Positions 8,049 to 15,627 of a DNA stretch of 16,009 bases are shown here, in pieces (within the stretch, counting starts at the first letter, position 1; each line of letters opens with the position of its first letter). Origin of the DNA: Acidimicrobiia bacterium. Its GTDB lineage: Bacteria; Actinomycetota; Acidimicrobiia; Acidimicrobiales; Bin134. The notes beneath the pieces were generated by a model that made no database searches, had not been told where the DNA came from, and saw nothing but the letters and a program-made list of their open reading frames with translations. The translations under genes and the position numbers were made by a program. Location of the stretch: assembly GCA_009843565.1 (NCBI GenBank), contig VYDF01000255.1, positions 16,231 through 32,239 of the forward strand, in the 5' to 3' direction.

Positions 8049-8116
8049 TCACTCTCTGACTTGGGTATGGGGTCGCAACTCGACTCGGCGCTCTACCCTT
8101 AGTCAGGGGGCGCAGC

Positions 8117-10867
8117 GTGGCCGACCATCTCATCTTCCTGCTGCTTGGCCTGGCTAACGGCGCTGTTTTCGCATCTCTAGCCCTCGCCTTGGTGGTCACC
8201 TTCCGGAGCTCAGGCGTGGTGAACTTCGCCACCAGCGCGATCGCACTCTACGGCTCATACACTTTTGCGTTCCTCCGCAAAGGCGAGCTGCTGGTCTTGA
8301 TCCCTGGTCTTCCGACGAGTGTAGGCCTTGGCTGGCCCTTCCCGCTTTGGTTGGCCATCCTCACCGCCCTGGCCATCACATCGCTGCTGGGCCTGCTGCT
8401 CTACGGGCTGGTGTTTCGGCCTCTCCGACGGGCCCCAGCAGTAGCCAAAGCGGTTGCCTCTGTCGGTGTCCTCGTGGTTCTCACCGGACTGATGGGAGTG
8501 AGACTGGGGACAAGACCAGTAGGCGTTGACGATGTCCTCCCTTCCGAAATCTGGATGATCGGGGATGTTCGGATCGCTTCTGACCGCATCTGGTTTGCCC
8601 TTGTTGTTTTGGTGGTCGCTACGTCGCTGTGGGGGCTCTTCCGGTTCACCCCGTTCGGATTGTCAACCCGTGCCGCAGCCGAGACTGAGCGCGGCGCCTA
8701 TCTCTCTGGGTTGTCGCCCGATCGTATTGCTGCGCTCAACTGGATGTTGAGCGCTGCGGTGGCGGGCGGGGCAGGCATTCTCATCGCTCCGATCGTCCCG
8801 CTGGTACCCGTGGCCTACAGCCTGTTCATCATTCCCGCCTTGGCTGCGGCAATTGTCGGGCGTTTTCAATTCATGCTTCCGGCGGTGGTCGCCGGACTGG
8901 CGATCGGCATGCTCCAGTCGGAGATGCAGTTCCTAACCGCTACCCATGACTGGCTTCCATCGTCGGGAATGCCCGATCTGATTCCGCTGTTCCTCATCTT
9001 GCTGGTGCTCGTGATCCGCGCCGCGCCTTTGCCGGGACGGGGGGCAGTCGTACAGCGGACCCTCGGGAGTGCACCCCGTCCTGACCGACGCGTCACGCCG
9101 CTGTCCATCGTAGGTGCGGCCGCCGCGGTCGCCGCCCTAATCCTTCTCGATGGGTCGTGGAGGACTGCGGTGATCATGACTTTCATCTTCTCGATCATGT
9201 CGCTTTCCTATGTCGTGATCACCGGATACGCAGGACAAGTGTCCCTGGCCCAGCTAACGCTGGCGGGTTCAGCGGGATTTCTGCTTGGACCGCTTACTAC
9301 CAGCTGGAGCATCCCTTTCCCGATCGCACCCGTCGTTGCTGCATTGGGCGCGGCTGCCATCGGGGTCGTCGTGGGCCTGCCCGCCCTCCGCATCCGCGGA
9401 CTTCCCGTCGCCGTTGTCACCTTGGCGCTCGCGCTGGCCCTCGAGTCGATGTGGTTCCGCAACAACGACTTCGTGGGTGCGGCGGGGGTCGAGATCGAGG
9501 ACCCCAGCTTGTTTGGCATCGATCTGGGCGCCGGCAGTGGCGCGGCATTTCCTCGGGCGGCATTCGGGGCCATGGTTCTGGTGGTCCTCGTATTGGTGGC
9601 CTTCGGCATCTCGTATCTGCGAACGAGCCGGCTCGGCTCTGAGATGCTTGCGGTTCGCGCCAACGAGCGGTCGGCCGCGGCCTCTGGTGTCAGCGTGGTA
9701 CGAGTCAAGGTGATGGCGTTCGCCGTCGGCAGCTTCATCGCCGGCCTCGGAGGAGCGATGCTCGGTTACCGCCTCGGCAGTGTCACCTTCGACTCGTTCA
9801 CCGTCCTCCTCGGCCTGTCGCTATTGGCAACGGCCTACATCGCGGGAATCACCTCGGTAACCGGCGGGCTCCTCACAGGCATCGGCACGCTGGGCGGCCT
9901 ATTCCCCGAGGTTCTCGACACCTTGTTCGGCTCGGCAGAGTATTTCGGGACCATCATCGGAGCCTTCCTCATCATGGGAACCATTCGGTACAAGGAGGGG
10001 TGCGGGGGCTTGGTGTTGGAGAAGCGCCGCGCCTACCACGAGCGCCGGCGCCAAGACACCCCGGTGTCTGGGCTCCAGCTCTCTTCGAGTTTGTCTCCAG
10101 ACAGGGTTGAACCTCGCCTTCGTGCCGCCCGCCTTCTCGAAGTGAGAAACGTCACTGTGCGCTTCGGCGGTGTCCTAGCGGTCAACGACGTCTCGCTCAC
10201 AGTTGAACCCGGCACTGTCGTCGGCCTCATTGGCCCCAATGGAGCTGGCAAGACGACGTTGGTCGACGCCATCACAGGATTTACGCCAAGCGACGGCAGT
10301 GTTCTCCTCGGCAGCCAAGTGTTGGATTCTCGACCACCCCACCAGCGGGTCCGCGATGGTTTGAGCCGCACCTTTCAGACGATTGAGCTCTACAACGATT
10401 TGTCGCTTCGCGAGAACATCCTGGTGGGGCAGGCAGCCATTCGAGGCCGGGGGGAAGAACTACCCAACCTCGATACGGTCCTTGAGCGATTTGGCCTCGG
10501 TGACCTTGGAGACCGCTACGCAGGGGAGATCTCACAGGGCCAGCGACAGCTTGTATCCATCTTGCGGGCGATGGTCGGAAATCCCGAGGTGCTCCTGCTA
10601 GATGAGCCGGCTGGAGGACTCGATTCGAATGAGAGCGTCTGGCTGGGCCGACGGATTCGGGAGATCGCCGACGGAGGAGTCGGGGTACTACTGATAGACC
10701 ACGACATGCATCTCATCCTTGGGCTGTGCGACCAGATCGAGGTTCTCAACTTCGGTTCTTTGATCGCGTCGGGATCGCCTGAGGAGATCAGGAGCGATCC
10801 CACCGTTACGGCCGCCTACCTGGGCGAGACGCACTCGACCCGACCGGAAGCGAGCGGCGGGCCATGA
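8117..10867 (+). CDS. LivH-LivM-LivG fusion: two permeases plus ATPase
   Basis: A single 916-residue polypeptide carrying both membrane subunits and one ATPase of a branched-chain-amino-acid-type importer. Residues 1 to about 305 are LivH-like (SSGVVNFATSAIALYGSY). About 330-625 are LivM-like (GYAGQVSLAQLTLAGSAG from residue 370). After a basic linker (EKRRAYHERRRQD), residues from about 670 are LivG-like. The ATPase has Walker A GPNGAGKTT (706-714), the Q-loop TFQT, signature ISQGQ (805-809, not LSGGQ), Walker B LLLDEP with D829/E830, and the switch histidine H862. The GTG start at 8117 has AGGGGG six bases upstream. The stop overlaps the livF start (ATGA). In the classical system these are three genes. 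Permease-ATPase fusions are known in Actinobacteria, and the continuous open frame here argues against an assembly error. The complex sits in the inner membrane and pairs with LivF. Confidence 0.92.
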   Translation: MADHLIFLLLGLANGAVFASLALALVVTFRSSGVVNFATSAIALYGSYTFAFLRKGELLVLIPGLPTSVGLGWPFPLWLAILTALAITSLLGLLLYGLVFRPLRRAPAVAKAVASVGVLVVLTGLMGVRLGTRPVGVDDVLPSEIWMIGDVRIASDRIWFALVVLVVATSLWGLFRFTPFGLSTRAAAETERGAYLSGLSPDRIAALNWMLSAAVAGGAGILIAPIVPLVPVAYSLFIIPALAAAIVGRFQFMLPAVVAGLAIGMLQSEMQFLTATHDWLPSSGMPDLIPLFLILLVLVIRAAPLPGRGAVVQRTLGSAPRPDRRVTPLSIVGAAAAVAALILLDGSWRTAVIMTFIFSIMSLSYVVITGYAGQVSLAQLTLAGSAGFLLGPLTTSWSIPFPIAPVVAALGAAAIGVVVGLPALRIRGLPVAVVTLALALALESMWFRNNDFVGAAGVEIEDPSLFGIDLGAGSGAAFPRAAFGAMVLVVLVLVAFGISYLRTSRLGSEMLAVRANERSAAASGVSVVRVKVMAFAVGSFIAGLGGAMLGYRLGSVTFDSFTVLLGLSLLATAYIAGITSVTGGLLTGIGTLGGLFPEVLDTLFGSAEYFGTIIGAFLIMGTIRYKEGCGGLVLEKRRAYHERRRQDTPVSGLQLSSSLSPDRVEPRLRAARLLEVRNVTVRFGGVLAVNDVSLTVEPGTVVGLIGPNGAGKTTLVDAITGFTPSDGSVLLGSQVLDSRPPHQRVRDGLSRTFQTIELYNDLSLRENILVGQAAIRGRGEELPNLDTVLERFGLGDLGDRYAGEISQGQRQLVSILRAMVGNPEVLLLDEPAGGLDSNESVWLGRRIREIADGGVGVLLIDHDMHLILGLCDQIEVLNFGSLIASGSPEEIRSDPTVTAAYLGETHSTRPEASGGP

Positions 10868-11586
10868 CAGGCCTGAGCTGTCGAGGCCTCGCCGCGGGTT
10901 ATGGCGGCATCCGGGTTGTCCGGCCCTTCGACCTCGACGTTCCACCCAAGTCCGTATTGGCCCTCCTGGGCCCCAATGGAGCCGGCAAGTCAACCATTCT
11001 GAACACGCTGGCTGGGTTCCTGCCGGTCATCGATGGCGAGGTACTGGTCGACGAAGAAGCCATCCGGTCGGGGCGTCCCAGCGATGCGTTGTCGGCCGGA
11101 ATCGTCCTCGTGGCCGACGATCGCGCGCTGTTCAAGACCCTGACAGTGCGCGACAACCTCCGGGTTGCCGCCCGAAAGAGCGGGTCGACCCCCGAATCGA
11201 TGCTCGAGATGTTTCCCGATCTGGAGAAGCGTTGGACCGTCCTTGCCGGTGATCTCTCGGGCGGAGAACAGCAAATGCTGGCCGTAGCTCGCGGCCTCGT
11301 CCAGCAGCCCCGTGTCCTGCTCCTCGATGAGATGAGCATGGGGTTGGCACCGATCATCGTCAGAAACCTCTTGCCGGTGGTGCGGCAAATTGCCGAGGAA
11401 ACCGAAGCCGCGGTGATTCTCGTAGAACAACACGTCGGCCTCGCTCTGGAGATAGCCGATGAAGCGATGGTTCTCGTACACGGAGAGATCAAGATGACCG
11501 GACCGGCTGCCGAATTGGCCAGCGATGCTGCCGGACTCCAGGCCGCGTACCTGGGTCAGAACGTGGATGGAGACACGGCACAATAG
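10864..11586 (+). CDS. LivF-like ABC transporter ATPase
   Basis: The second ATPase (240 residues) of the Liv-type importer, partnering the LivG domain of the fusion. It shows Walker A GPNGAGKS (36-43), signature LSGGEQQML (from 131), Walker B LLLDEMSMGLAP with D155/E156, and the H-loop VEQH. LivF proteins usually read LDEPSxGLAP; here Met replaces the Pro after the catalytic Glu, a conservative oddity unlikely to stop hydrolysis. The C-terminal AYLGQ is typical of LivF. The ATG at 10864 overlaps the preceding stop by four bases, so expression is coupled to the fusion gene. It ends 15 bases from the stop of the convergent crotonase gene, and no clear terminator lies in that gap. Confidence 0.93.
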   Translation: MTGLSCRGLAAGYGGIRVVRPFDLDVPPKSVLALLGPNGAGKSTILNTLAGFLPVIDGEVLVDEEAIRSGRPSDALSAGIVLVADDRALFKTLTVRDNLRVAARKSGSTPESMLEMFPDLEKRWTVLAGDLSGGEQQMLAVARGLVQQPRVLLLDEMSMGLAPIIVRNLLPVVRQIAEETEAAVILVEQHVGLALEIADEAMVLVHGEIKMTGPAAELASDAAGLQAAYLGQNVDGDTAQ

Positions 11587-11601
11587 CCAGTTCCGCGTAG
11601 T

Positions 11602-12393
11602 TCATCGGAAGCGAGGTGACTGGCTCCGCTGCCTCATGATCGAGGTGTATTCGGTCGGGTTGCCGATGTGGGTGTAGGACATCCCATTCTGAATGGCCAT
11701 GTGGCGGGTCATGTCGACCGCCTCCCAGATGGCCCGAACCGTGCCCTGCACTGCAATCGGGTTTCGGGCCGCTATCTGGGACGCGATGTCGGAAACACGG
11801 GGGCGAAGCTCGGCGGCAGAGACAACCTCAGAGACCAGCCCGATTTCTTGCGCTGTCTTGGCTGTAATGCGTTCCTCGGTGCCCATCAGCGCCCACCGCA
11901 TGACCTCGCCCAAGGGAACGCCGCGCTTCAGCATCCCAATCGGCTCCAAAGCGGAGACGGCGTGGCCGTCGGCGTGAGGATCAAAAAACGTGGCATCGTC
12001 GCTGCAAACCACGATGTCAGCCTCGTTAACGAAGTACATCCCCCCGCCTGCGCACATGCCGTGTACGGCAGCAATCACCGGCTTCCACACCCGATGGTGC
12101 TTGGGGCCGAGAGCCCTGCCGGGATCCTCCTGATTCCAGACATTCCAATCTCCCCACCACTTGCCCTCTTTCACATCGATCCCGGTGCAAAAAGCACGCT
12201 CCCCGTTGGCCTGAATGATCGCAACGTGAATGGCGTCGTCGTCGCGGACCCGATTCCACACGACGGACACCTCATCGGCCATCGCCCGGTTGAATGCATT
12301 GAGCCGTTCAGGGCGATCAAGGGTGACCGTGGCGACGTGATCGACGACGGCGAACTCAATGGTGTCTAGAGCATCAGCATCGGTTGGTGGCAT
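11602..12393 (-). CDS. Crotonase-fold protein lacking both hydratase glutamates
   Basis: A 263-residue member of the enoyl-CoA hydratase/isomerase superfamily. The N-terminal VTLDRPERLNAFN, the oxyanion-hole segments AFCTGID (67-73) and CAGGG (114-118), and the C-terminal EIGLVSEVV are all standard, so CoA-thioester binding is expected. The two catalytic glutamates of classical hydratase (E144 and E164 in the rat enzyme, 20 residues apart) align with Tyr120 and His140, so plain hydration is unlikely. Isomerase, hydrolase, ring-opening or decarboxylating roles are alternatives. The ATG at 12393 has AGGAGG four bases upstream (12398-12403 on the complement), overlapping the stop of the preceding amidohydrolase remnant. 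The two are probably co-transcribed from the promoter near 12770. It converges on the transporter operon. Calling it an enoyl-CoA hydratase by name would overstate the evidence. Confidence 0.88.
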   Translation of the reverse strand: MPPTDADALDTIEFAVVDHVATVTLDRPERLNAFNRAMADEVSVVWNRVRDDDAIHVAIIQANGERAFCTGIDVKEGKWWGDWNVWNQEDPGRALGPKHHRVWKPVIAAVHGMCAGGGMYFVNEADIVVCSDDATFFDPHADGHAVSALEPIGMLKRGVPLGEVMRWALMGTEERITAKTAQEIGLVSEVVSAAELRPRVSDIASQIAARNPIAVQGTVRAIWEAVDMTRHMAIQNGMSYTHIGNPTEYTSIMRQRSQSPRFR

Positions 12394-12401
12394 GGGTCCT
12401 C

Positions 12402-12677
12402 CTAGCGACCGCCAGTGAAGTTGAACACACGACGGGCATTGTCCTCAGCAATCTTCCTCGCATCCCCGTCCGACAGGTTGGCAAGCGATCGCATCAACAT
12501 CTTCCTGCTGTTCGGCCAGTTGCTGTCGGAGTGCCAGATGCCGTGGCCAATTTCATTCCGCCTGATTTGGGGGGCCACCTCCCTAAAGCGCCTCGGTAAC
12601 CGGTCCAGCCAAACATTCGCAGGCTCGATGACGTGATCGTCGACTGAGATGAGCTGAACGTCGTCCTGTAGCGGCAA
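12402..12677 (-). pseudogene. Amidohydrolase with internal deletion (91 codons left)
   Basis: The frame joins the two ends of a TIM-barrel amidohydrolase (Amidohydro_2 type, normally about 380-420 residues). Residues 1-47 are the N-terminus (SVDDHVIEPANVW, DRLPRRFRE). From about residue 48 the sequence HSDSNWPNSRKM, then KIAEDNARRVFNF, is the extreme C-terminus of the same family. Everything between, including most metal-binding His and Asp residues of the barrel, is absent, so no hydrolase activity is expected. The join is near base 12535. Translation signals look intact: TTG start at 12677, AGGAGG four bases upstream (12682-12687 on the complement), and a stop inside the next gene's Shine-Dalgarno. 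The short frame may therefore survive because it couples translation of the crotonase gene. An assembly deletion is the alternative. Confidence 0.8.
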
Positions 12678-12765
12678 TTGGCCTCCTCAATCCTGACTGG
12701 AGACCGATCCGGCAAACCGCTCCAAATCGCAATTCACCGGAAGGGGTCGGGCGCTTCGCATAACA

Positions 12766-12782
12766 AAATAGGTTAGTACTTT
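12766..12782. promoter_or_regulatory. Operator-like site upstream of the - strand pair
   Basis: AAATAGGTTAGTACTTT matches the site at 3913-3929 in 16 of 17 bases. On the - strand it reads TACTAACCTATTT and includes TAACCT, the same hexamer proposed as the -10 of the transporter promoter, in the same orientation relative to the genes it would serve (12677 leftwards). It lies 88 bases upstream of the TTG start. It could also influence ilvE on the + strand. Confidence 0.5.
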
Positions 12783-12820
12783 CTCTGCTTCCTGTAACTT
12801 CGCTCTTGGTTGATCTCAGG

Positions 12821-12847
12821 GATGCCTCAGCGGGAGGCGTCTTTTCT
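12821..12847 (+). terminator. Terminator-like hairpin in the ilvE leader
   Basis: GATGCCTC (12821-12828) pairs with GAGGCGTC (12834-12841) through eight base pairs, one of them G-U, around the loop AGCGG. TTTTCT follows immediately. The T-run is on the + strand side only. No + strand gene lies just upstream, so it could act only on a transcript heading into ilvE, 58 bases further on. Attenuation is possible but unproven. Confidence 0.4.
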
Positions 12848-12904
12848 GTGCGAGCGCCTCCGGCGTTGGGCTATACCATCGCCCTGCCTGAGGGAGTAGC
12901 CGCC

Positions 12905-13930
12905 ATGACTGAAAAGCCCGACCCGTTCACTGTTCCCTTCGGGTCGATTCTGTGCGATTGGATGACCACGGCGCGCGCCGAGGATGGTCCGTTTGTCTAC
13001 CGCGGCTCGCCTGAGCCGTTCGGCGACTTGAGCATCAGCCCGGCAGCCCATGTGCTGCACTACGGAAGCGCCATCTTCGAGGGGCTGAAGGCTCATCGCC
13101 AGGTGGATGGGTCGGTGGCCATTTTCCGGCTGGACAGCCATGTCGCTCGGATGGTGACCAGCGCTTCCCGTCTGCGGCTGCCCGAGATCGACCCCAGCCT
13201 CCTGCACCAGATGATCGTCGACGCCGTTGCGGCCAACGCCGATGAAGTGCCCGATCCGCCCGGGTCGCTCTACATCCGTCCGACGCTGATCGGCACAGGG
13301 GCCGACATCGGCGCGGCGGCTCATCCAGCAAGCTCGGCGCTCTTGTTCGTCGTCAACTCTCCGGTTGGCGACTACTTCAAGGGCGGTATTCGGCCCCTCA
13401 CGCTTCAATTGGAGACGTCGACCCCGCGCACAGTGCCCCAATTCGGCATGGTGAAGTGCGGCGCCAACTACGCCATGGCCCTGAGCCCCACGTTGGACGC
13501 CATGGCCGGCAACGAGGCGATCGACCAGGTGCTGTTCGCCACCGAAGGCGACATTACTGAGACCGGGGCCTCGAATTTCTTCTTGGCTGACAACGATCGG
13601 ATCGTCACCCGCCACCTCGATGAGTCGTTCCTGCACGGTGTGACCCGGGACTCGGTGATCCAGGTGGCACGCCACCTCGGCTACGAGGTGGAAGAGCGCT
13701 CAATCGATCCCGAGGAGCTCGTCGATTGGTCGGAGCGAGGCGAGGCATTCCTGTCGGGCACCGCAGCAGGGGTCGCACCGGTCGGCACCATTCTCTACTC
13801 AGGAAAGACACTCATCTTCGGCGATGGCCAACCAGGTCCCAACACACTGCGGCTGCGCCAAGCGCTCACCGAAATCCAAACCGGTGCGGCCCCCGACCCC
13901 TTCGGCTGGCGCACCGGCGTCCGGACCTAG
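12905..13930 (+). CDS. ilvE: Branched-chain amino acid aminotransferase
   Basis: PLP-dependent fold-type IV aminotransferase (341 residues) for the last step of Leu, Ile and Val synthesis, and the first step of their breakdown. It transfers the amino group between glutamate and the branched 2-oxo acids in the cytoplasm. It shows HYGSAIFEGLKA, SLYIRPTLIGTG, the catalytic lysine K184 in FGMVKCGANYA, the cofactor-binding segment ETGASNFF, and the C-terminal DPFGW typical of the long bacterial (type II) group. The frame is open upstream to 12806, but the ATG at 12905 is preferred: GAGGGAG lies eight bases before it, and homology to known enzymes begins shortly after. A hairpin with a T-run precedes it and a decayed partial copy follows it. 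It is probably a housekeeping gene outside the catabolic cluster. A related 4-amino-4-deoxychorismate lyase or D-amino acid transaminase is less likely given the motifs. Confidence 0.92.
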   Translation: MTEKPDPFTVPFGSILCDWMTTARAEDGPFVYRGSPEPFGDLSISPAAHVLHYGSAIFEGLKAHRQVDGSVAIFRLDSHVARMVTSASRLRLPEIDPSLLHQMIVDAVAANADEVPDPPGSLYIRPTLIGTGADIGAAAHPASSALLFVVNSPVGDYFKGGIRPLTLQLETSTPRTVPQFGMVKCGANYAMALSPTLDAMAGNEAIDQVLFATEGDITETGASNFFLADNDRIVTRHLDESFLHGVTRDSVIQVARHLGYEVEERSIDPEELVDWSERGEAFLSGTAAGVAPVGTILYSGKTLIFGDGQPGPNTLRLRQALTEIQTGAAPDPFGWRTGVRT

Positions 13931-13971
13931 AAGACCTCCGATTTCACCGCCGTCAAGGTCCCCCGCTCGCT

Positions 13972-14012
13972 CGGGTCGCTCTACATCCATTCGACCATGA
14001 CCGGTACCGGGG
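13972..14012 (+). pseudogene. Remnant of a second ilvE copy
   Basis: Bases 13972-14012 match ilvE bases 13261-13301 in 34 of 41 positions by my hand alignment, including an identical 17-base word CGGGTCGCTCTACATCC. The frame is the same as ilvE's and encodes GSLYIHSTMTGTG against GSLYIRPTLIGTG. Weaker in-frame similarity extends about 30 bases to the left. The rest of the 226-base gap to the next gene (13931-14156) shows no other recognisable coding, RNA or terminator signal. Confidence 0.7.
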
Positions 14013-14156
14013 GCAACTGCTCGGCTAGCATGTTGGCTGCCGCTTTGTAGGGGGTTCTTATCCGACGAGTCGGGTTCGGACCAGGGCATGCGGATTTCAA
14101 GGCAGGCACGGCGTTGATATGGCGTCGAGGCCTCATGGAATCTCAAGGAGCCCCAG

Positions 14157-14945
14157 TTGCGAATTCCCCTACGTCCGAGCCTTCGGGGTTCGGATCCCCC
14201 GAGGGACGGCCGAGCCGCCAATACCAGGCGCACCACAATTTGCCGTGCTGCTGGGTTTGTTGGATTCGTCGCACTGGCCGCAGTCGCAGCATCGTGCCTG
14301 CCGGTCGGTTACGCATCAACAAGCACGTACGTGTCCATTCCAGCCGAAGACGTGGGTGCTCGTGACCCCGGCACAACGTCATCTGTTGCCCTTCTAGCGG
14401 CGGCAACGACGCCGGGGCTCTCCTCGGCGTCTGGAATCGAGATCGCATTTGCGACGTCTGAAATTCAAAGCGTGTCTGGGTCTGCCTCTGCAAGTTCCAA
14501 CATCGAACAGGACCCGGCAGATGAGAAGGCAACGCTCTCGCCTCCAGAGATCACCCCTCAACGCGTGTGGCTGGTTGCGCACCACGAACAGGCCACGCAG
14601 CTTGCGGCCCTCGGCTACCAAACTGGCGAACGGGTCATCGTTGCCTCCGGCGATCTACGCGCCCTCCCCTTCGAGGCAAGGGAGATGATCTCCTTTGCAT
14701 CAGAGGTGAAAATGGGCCCGGGCCTGGGTGAGGATGCTGCCTGGCAGTTGGAGGTCATCCGCCGAGGCCATCAGATTCCCGGGGGCGGACTGCTCATGTT
14801 CGGATCAGGCTTTGACCGCCGCCTAGTGGCCATCTACGGCCATCCGTCGGGACCCGGCCTCGGGGTGCTGGGGGAACAGGGCGCCGAGGGGGCGTCGAAC
14901 GCCTCCGATCAATCGCCCAGGGCTATGGTGCCGACGGTTCAGTGA
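14157..14945 (+). pseudogene. Large secreted lipoprotein, N-terminal part before frameshift
   Basis: First part of a conserved actinobacterial lipoprotein of unknown function, about 470 residues when intact. The TTG start at 14157 is supported by AAGGAG six bases upstream. A long basic n-region (RR at 24-25) leads into a hydrophobic stretch and the lipobox AVAASC, so C47 would be the lipidated residue. A Ser/Thr/Ala-rich linker follows to about 130, then the start of the folded domain (RVWLVAHHEQATQLAALGYQTG, LLMFGSGFDRR, YGHPSGPGLGVLGEQG). Family similarity stops at GAEG (14891); after that the frame reads into unrelated sequence and ends at 14945. The family resumes at 14894 in another frame, so one base seems to be missing in the G-run 14888-14892. 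No enzymatic function is assigned. Confidence 0.75.
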
Positions 14946-15568
14946 TCTTGCCCACCTTCGAGATCATCACCACCGTTGCGTCGGCCAGCGCCGGCGGCGA
15001 CGGAGACTATTCGGCTATGACTGCCAGGGATGCGATCAGGCCCTGGATCGAGACCGCGGCCGCCAACAACATGTACGTGGTGCTCGACCTCCAGCCGGGG
15101 CGAACCGACTTCTTGACCCAGGCGAGGGTCTACGAGGAGTTCCTCCGTCTCCCCCACGTCGGGCTCGCCCTCGATCCTGAGTGGAGGCTCAAGCCCAACC
15201 AGGTCCACCTGCAACAGGTCGGCACCGTGGACGCGGCCGAGATCAACCAGGTCGTGGCCTGGTTGGCAGGCATAGTCCGAGAACAAGCCCTCCCCCAGAA
15301 GCTGCTGATCGTCCACCAATTCCAAACCTCCATGATCACCAACCGAGAGCTCATCGATACTCCTCCCGAACTGGCGGTGCTGATCCAAATGGACGGCCAA
15401 GGCTCGATGAGAGCCAAGTACGCCTCCTGGAACGCCTTGACCGGCAAACCCGACGCCGAAAAATTCCATTGGGGCTGGAAGAACTTCTACGACGAGGACC
15501 ACCCCAACGCCACCCCCGAACAAGTTCTAGAGCTCACCCCCAAGCCGAAGTTCGTTTCCTTCCAATAA
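14942..15568 (+). pseudogene. Same lipoprotein, C-terminal part after frameshift
   Basis: Second part of the broken lipoprotein gene. The real protein continues from 14894 in this frame (VERLRSIAQGYGADGS), upstream of the first in-frame GTG at 14942, which lacks a convincing Shine-Dalgarno and is probably not a native start. The sequence carries the strongest family landmarks: LPTFEIITTVASASAG, YVVLDLQPGR, PHVGLALDPEWRL, LIVHQF, QMDGQG, WGWKNFYDED and the terminal FVSFQ. The regular hydrophobic strands followed by acidic or Gln/Asp residues suggest a TIM-barrel-like domain, but no catalytic site can be named. On its own it would lack the signal peptide and stay in the cytoplasm. The stop at 15568 is 71 bases before the next gene. 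Confidence 0.75.
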
Positions 15569-15627
15569 GGCCCATGGGAACGAAGGCTGATCCGCATCGG
15601 CTGACAGAACCCGGCGTCTTGGACCGC

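Noticed and set aside
11587..11601. Bidirectional terminator between livF and the convergent crotonase gene
   Set aside because: The gap is 15 bases and holds no inverted repeat.
12806..12904. N-terminal extension of ilvE from a TTG at 12806
   Set aside because: It has no Shine-Dalgarno, would place the hairpin inside the coding region and adds sequence absent from known enzymes; the ATG at 12905 has a good GAGGGAG.
12827..13675. 282-codon - strand frame opposite ilvE
   Set aside because: ilvE is unambiguous on the + strand, with catalytic lysine and cofactor motifs; the opposite frame shows no domain.
14114..14397. Two + strand frames overlapping the lipoprotein start
   Set aside because: Both lack motifs and conflict with the frame that has a Shine-Dalgarno, signal peptide and family similarity.
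15585..15605. Possible terminator hairpin GCTGAT-CCGC-ATCGGC after the lipoprotein gene
   Set aside because: The stem is only six pairs, one of them a wobble, and no T-run follows.
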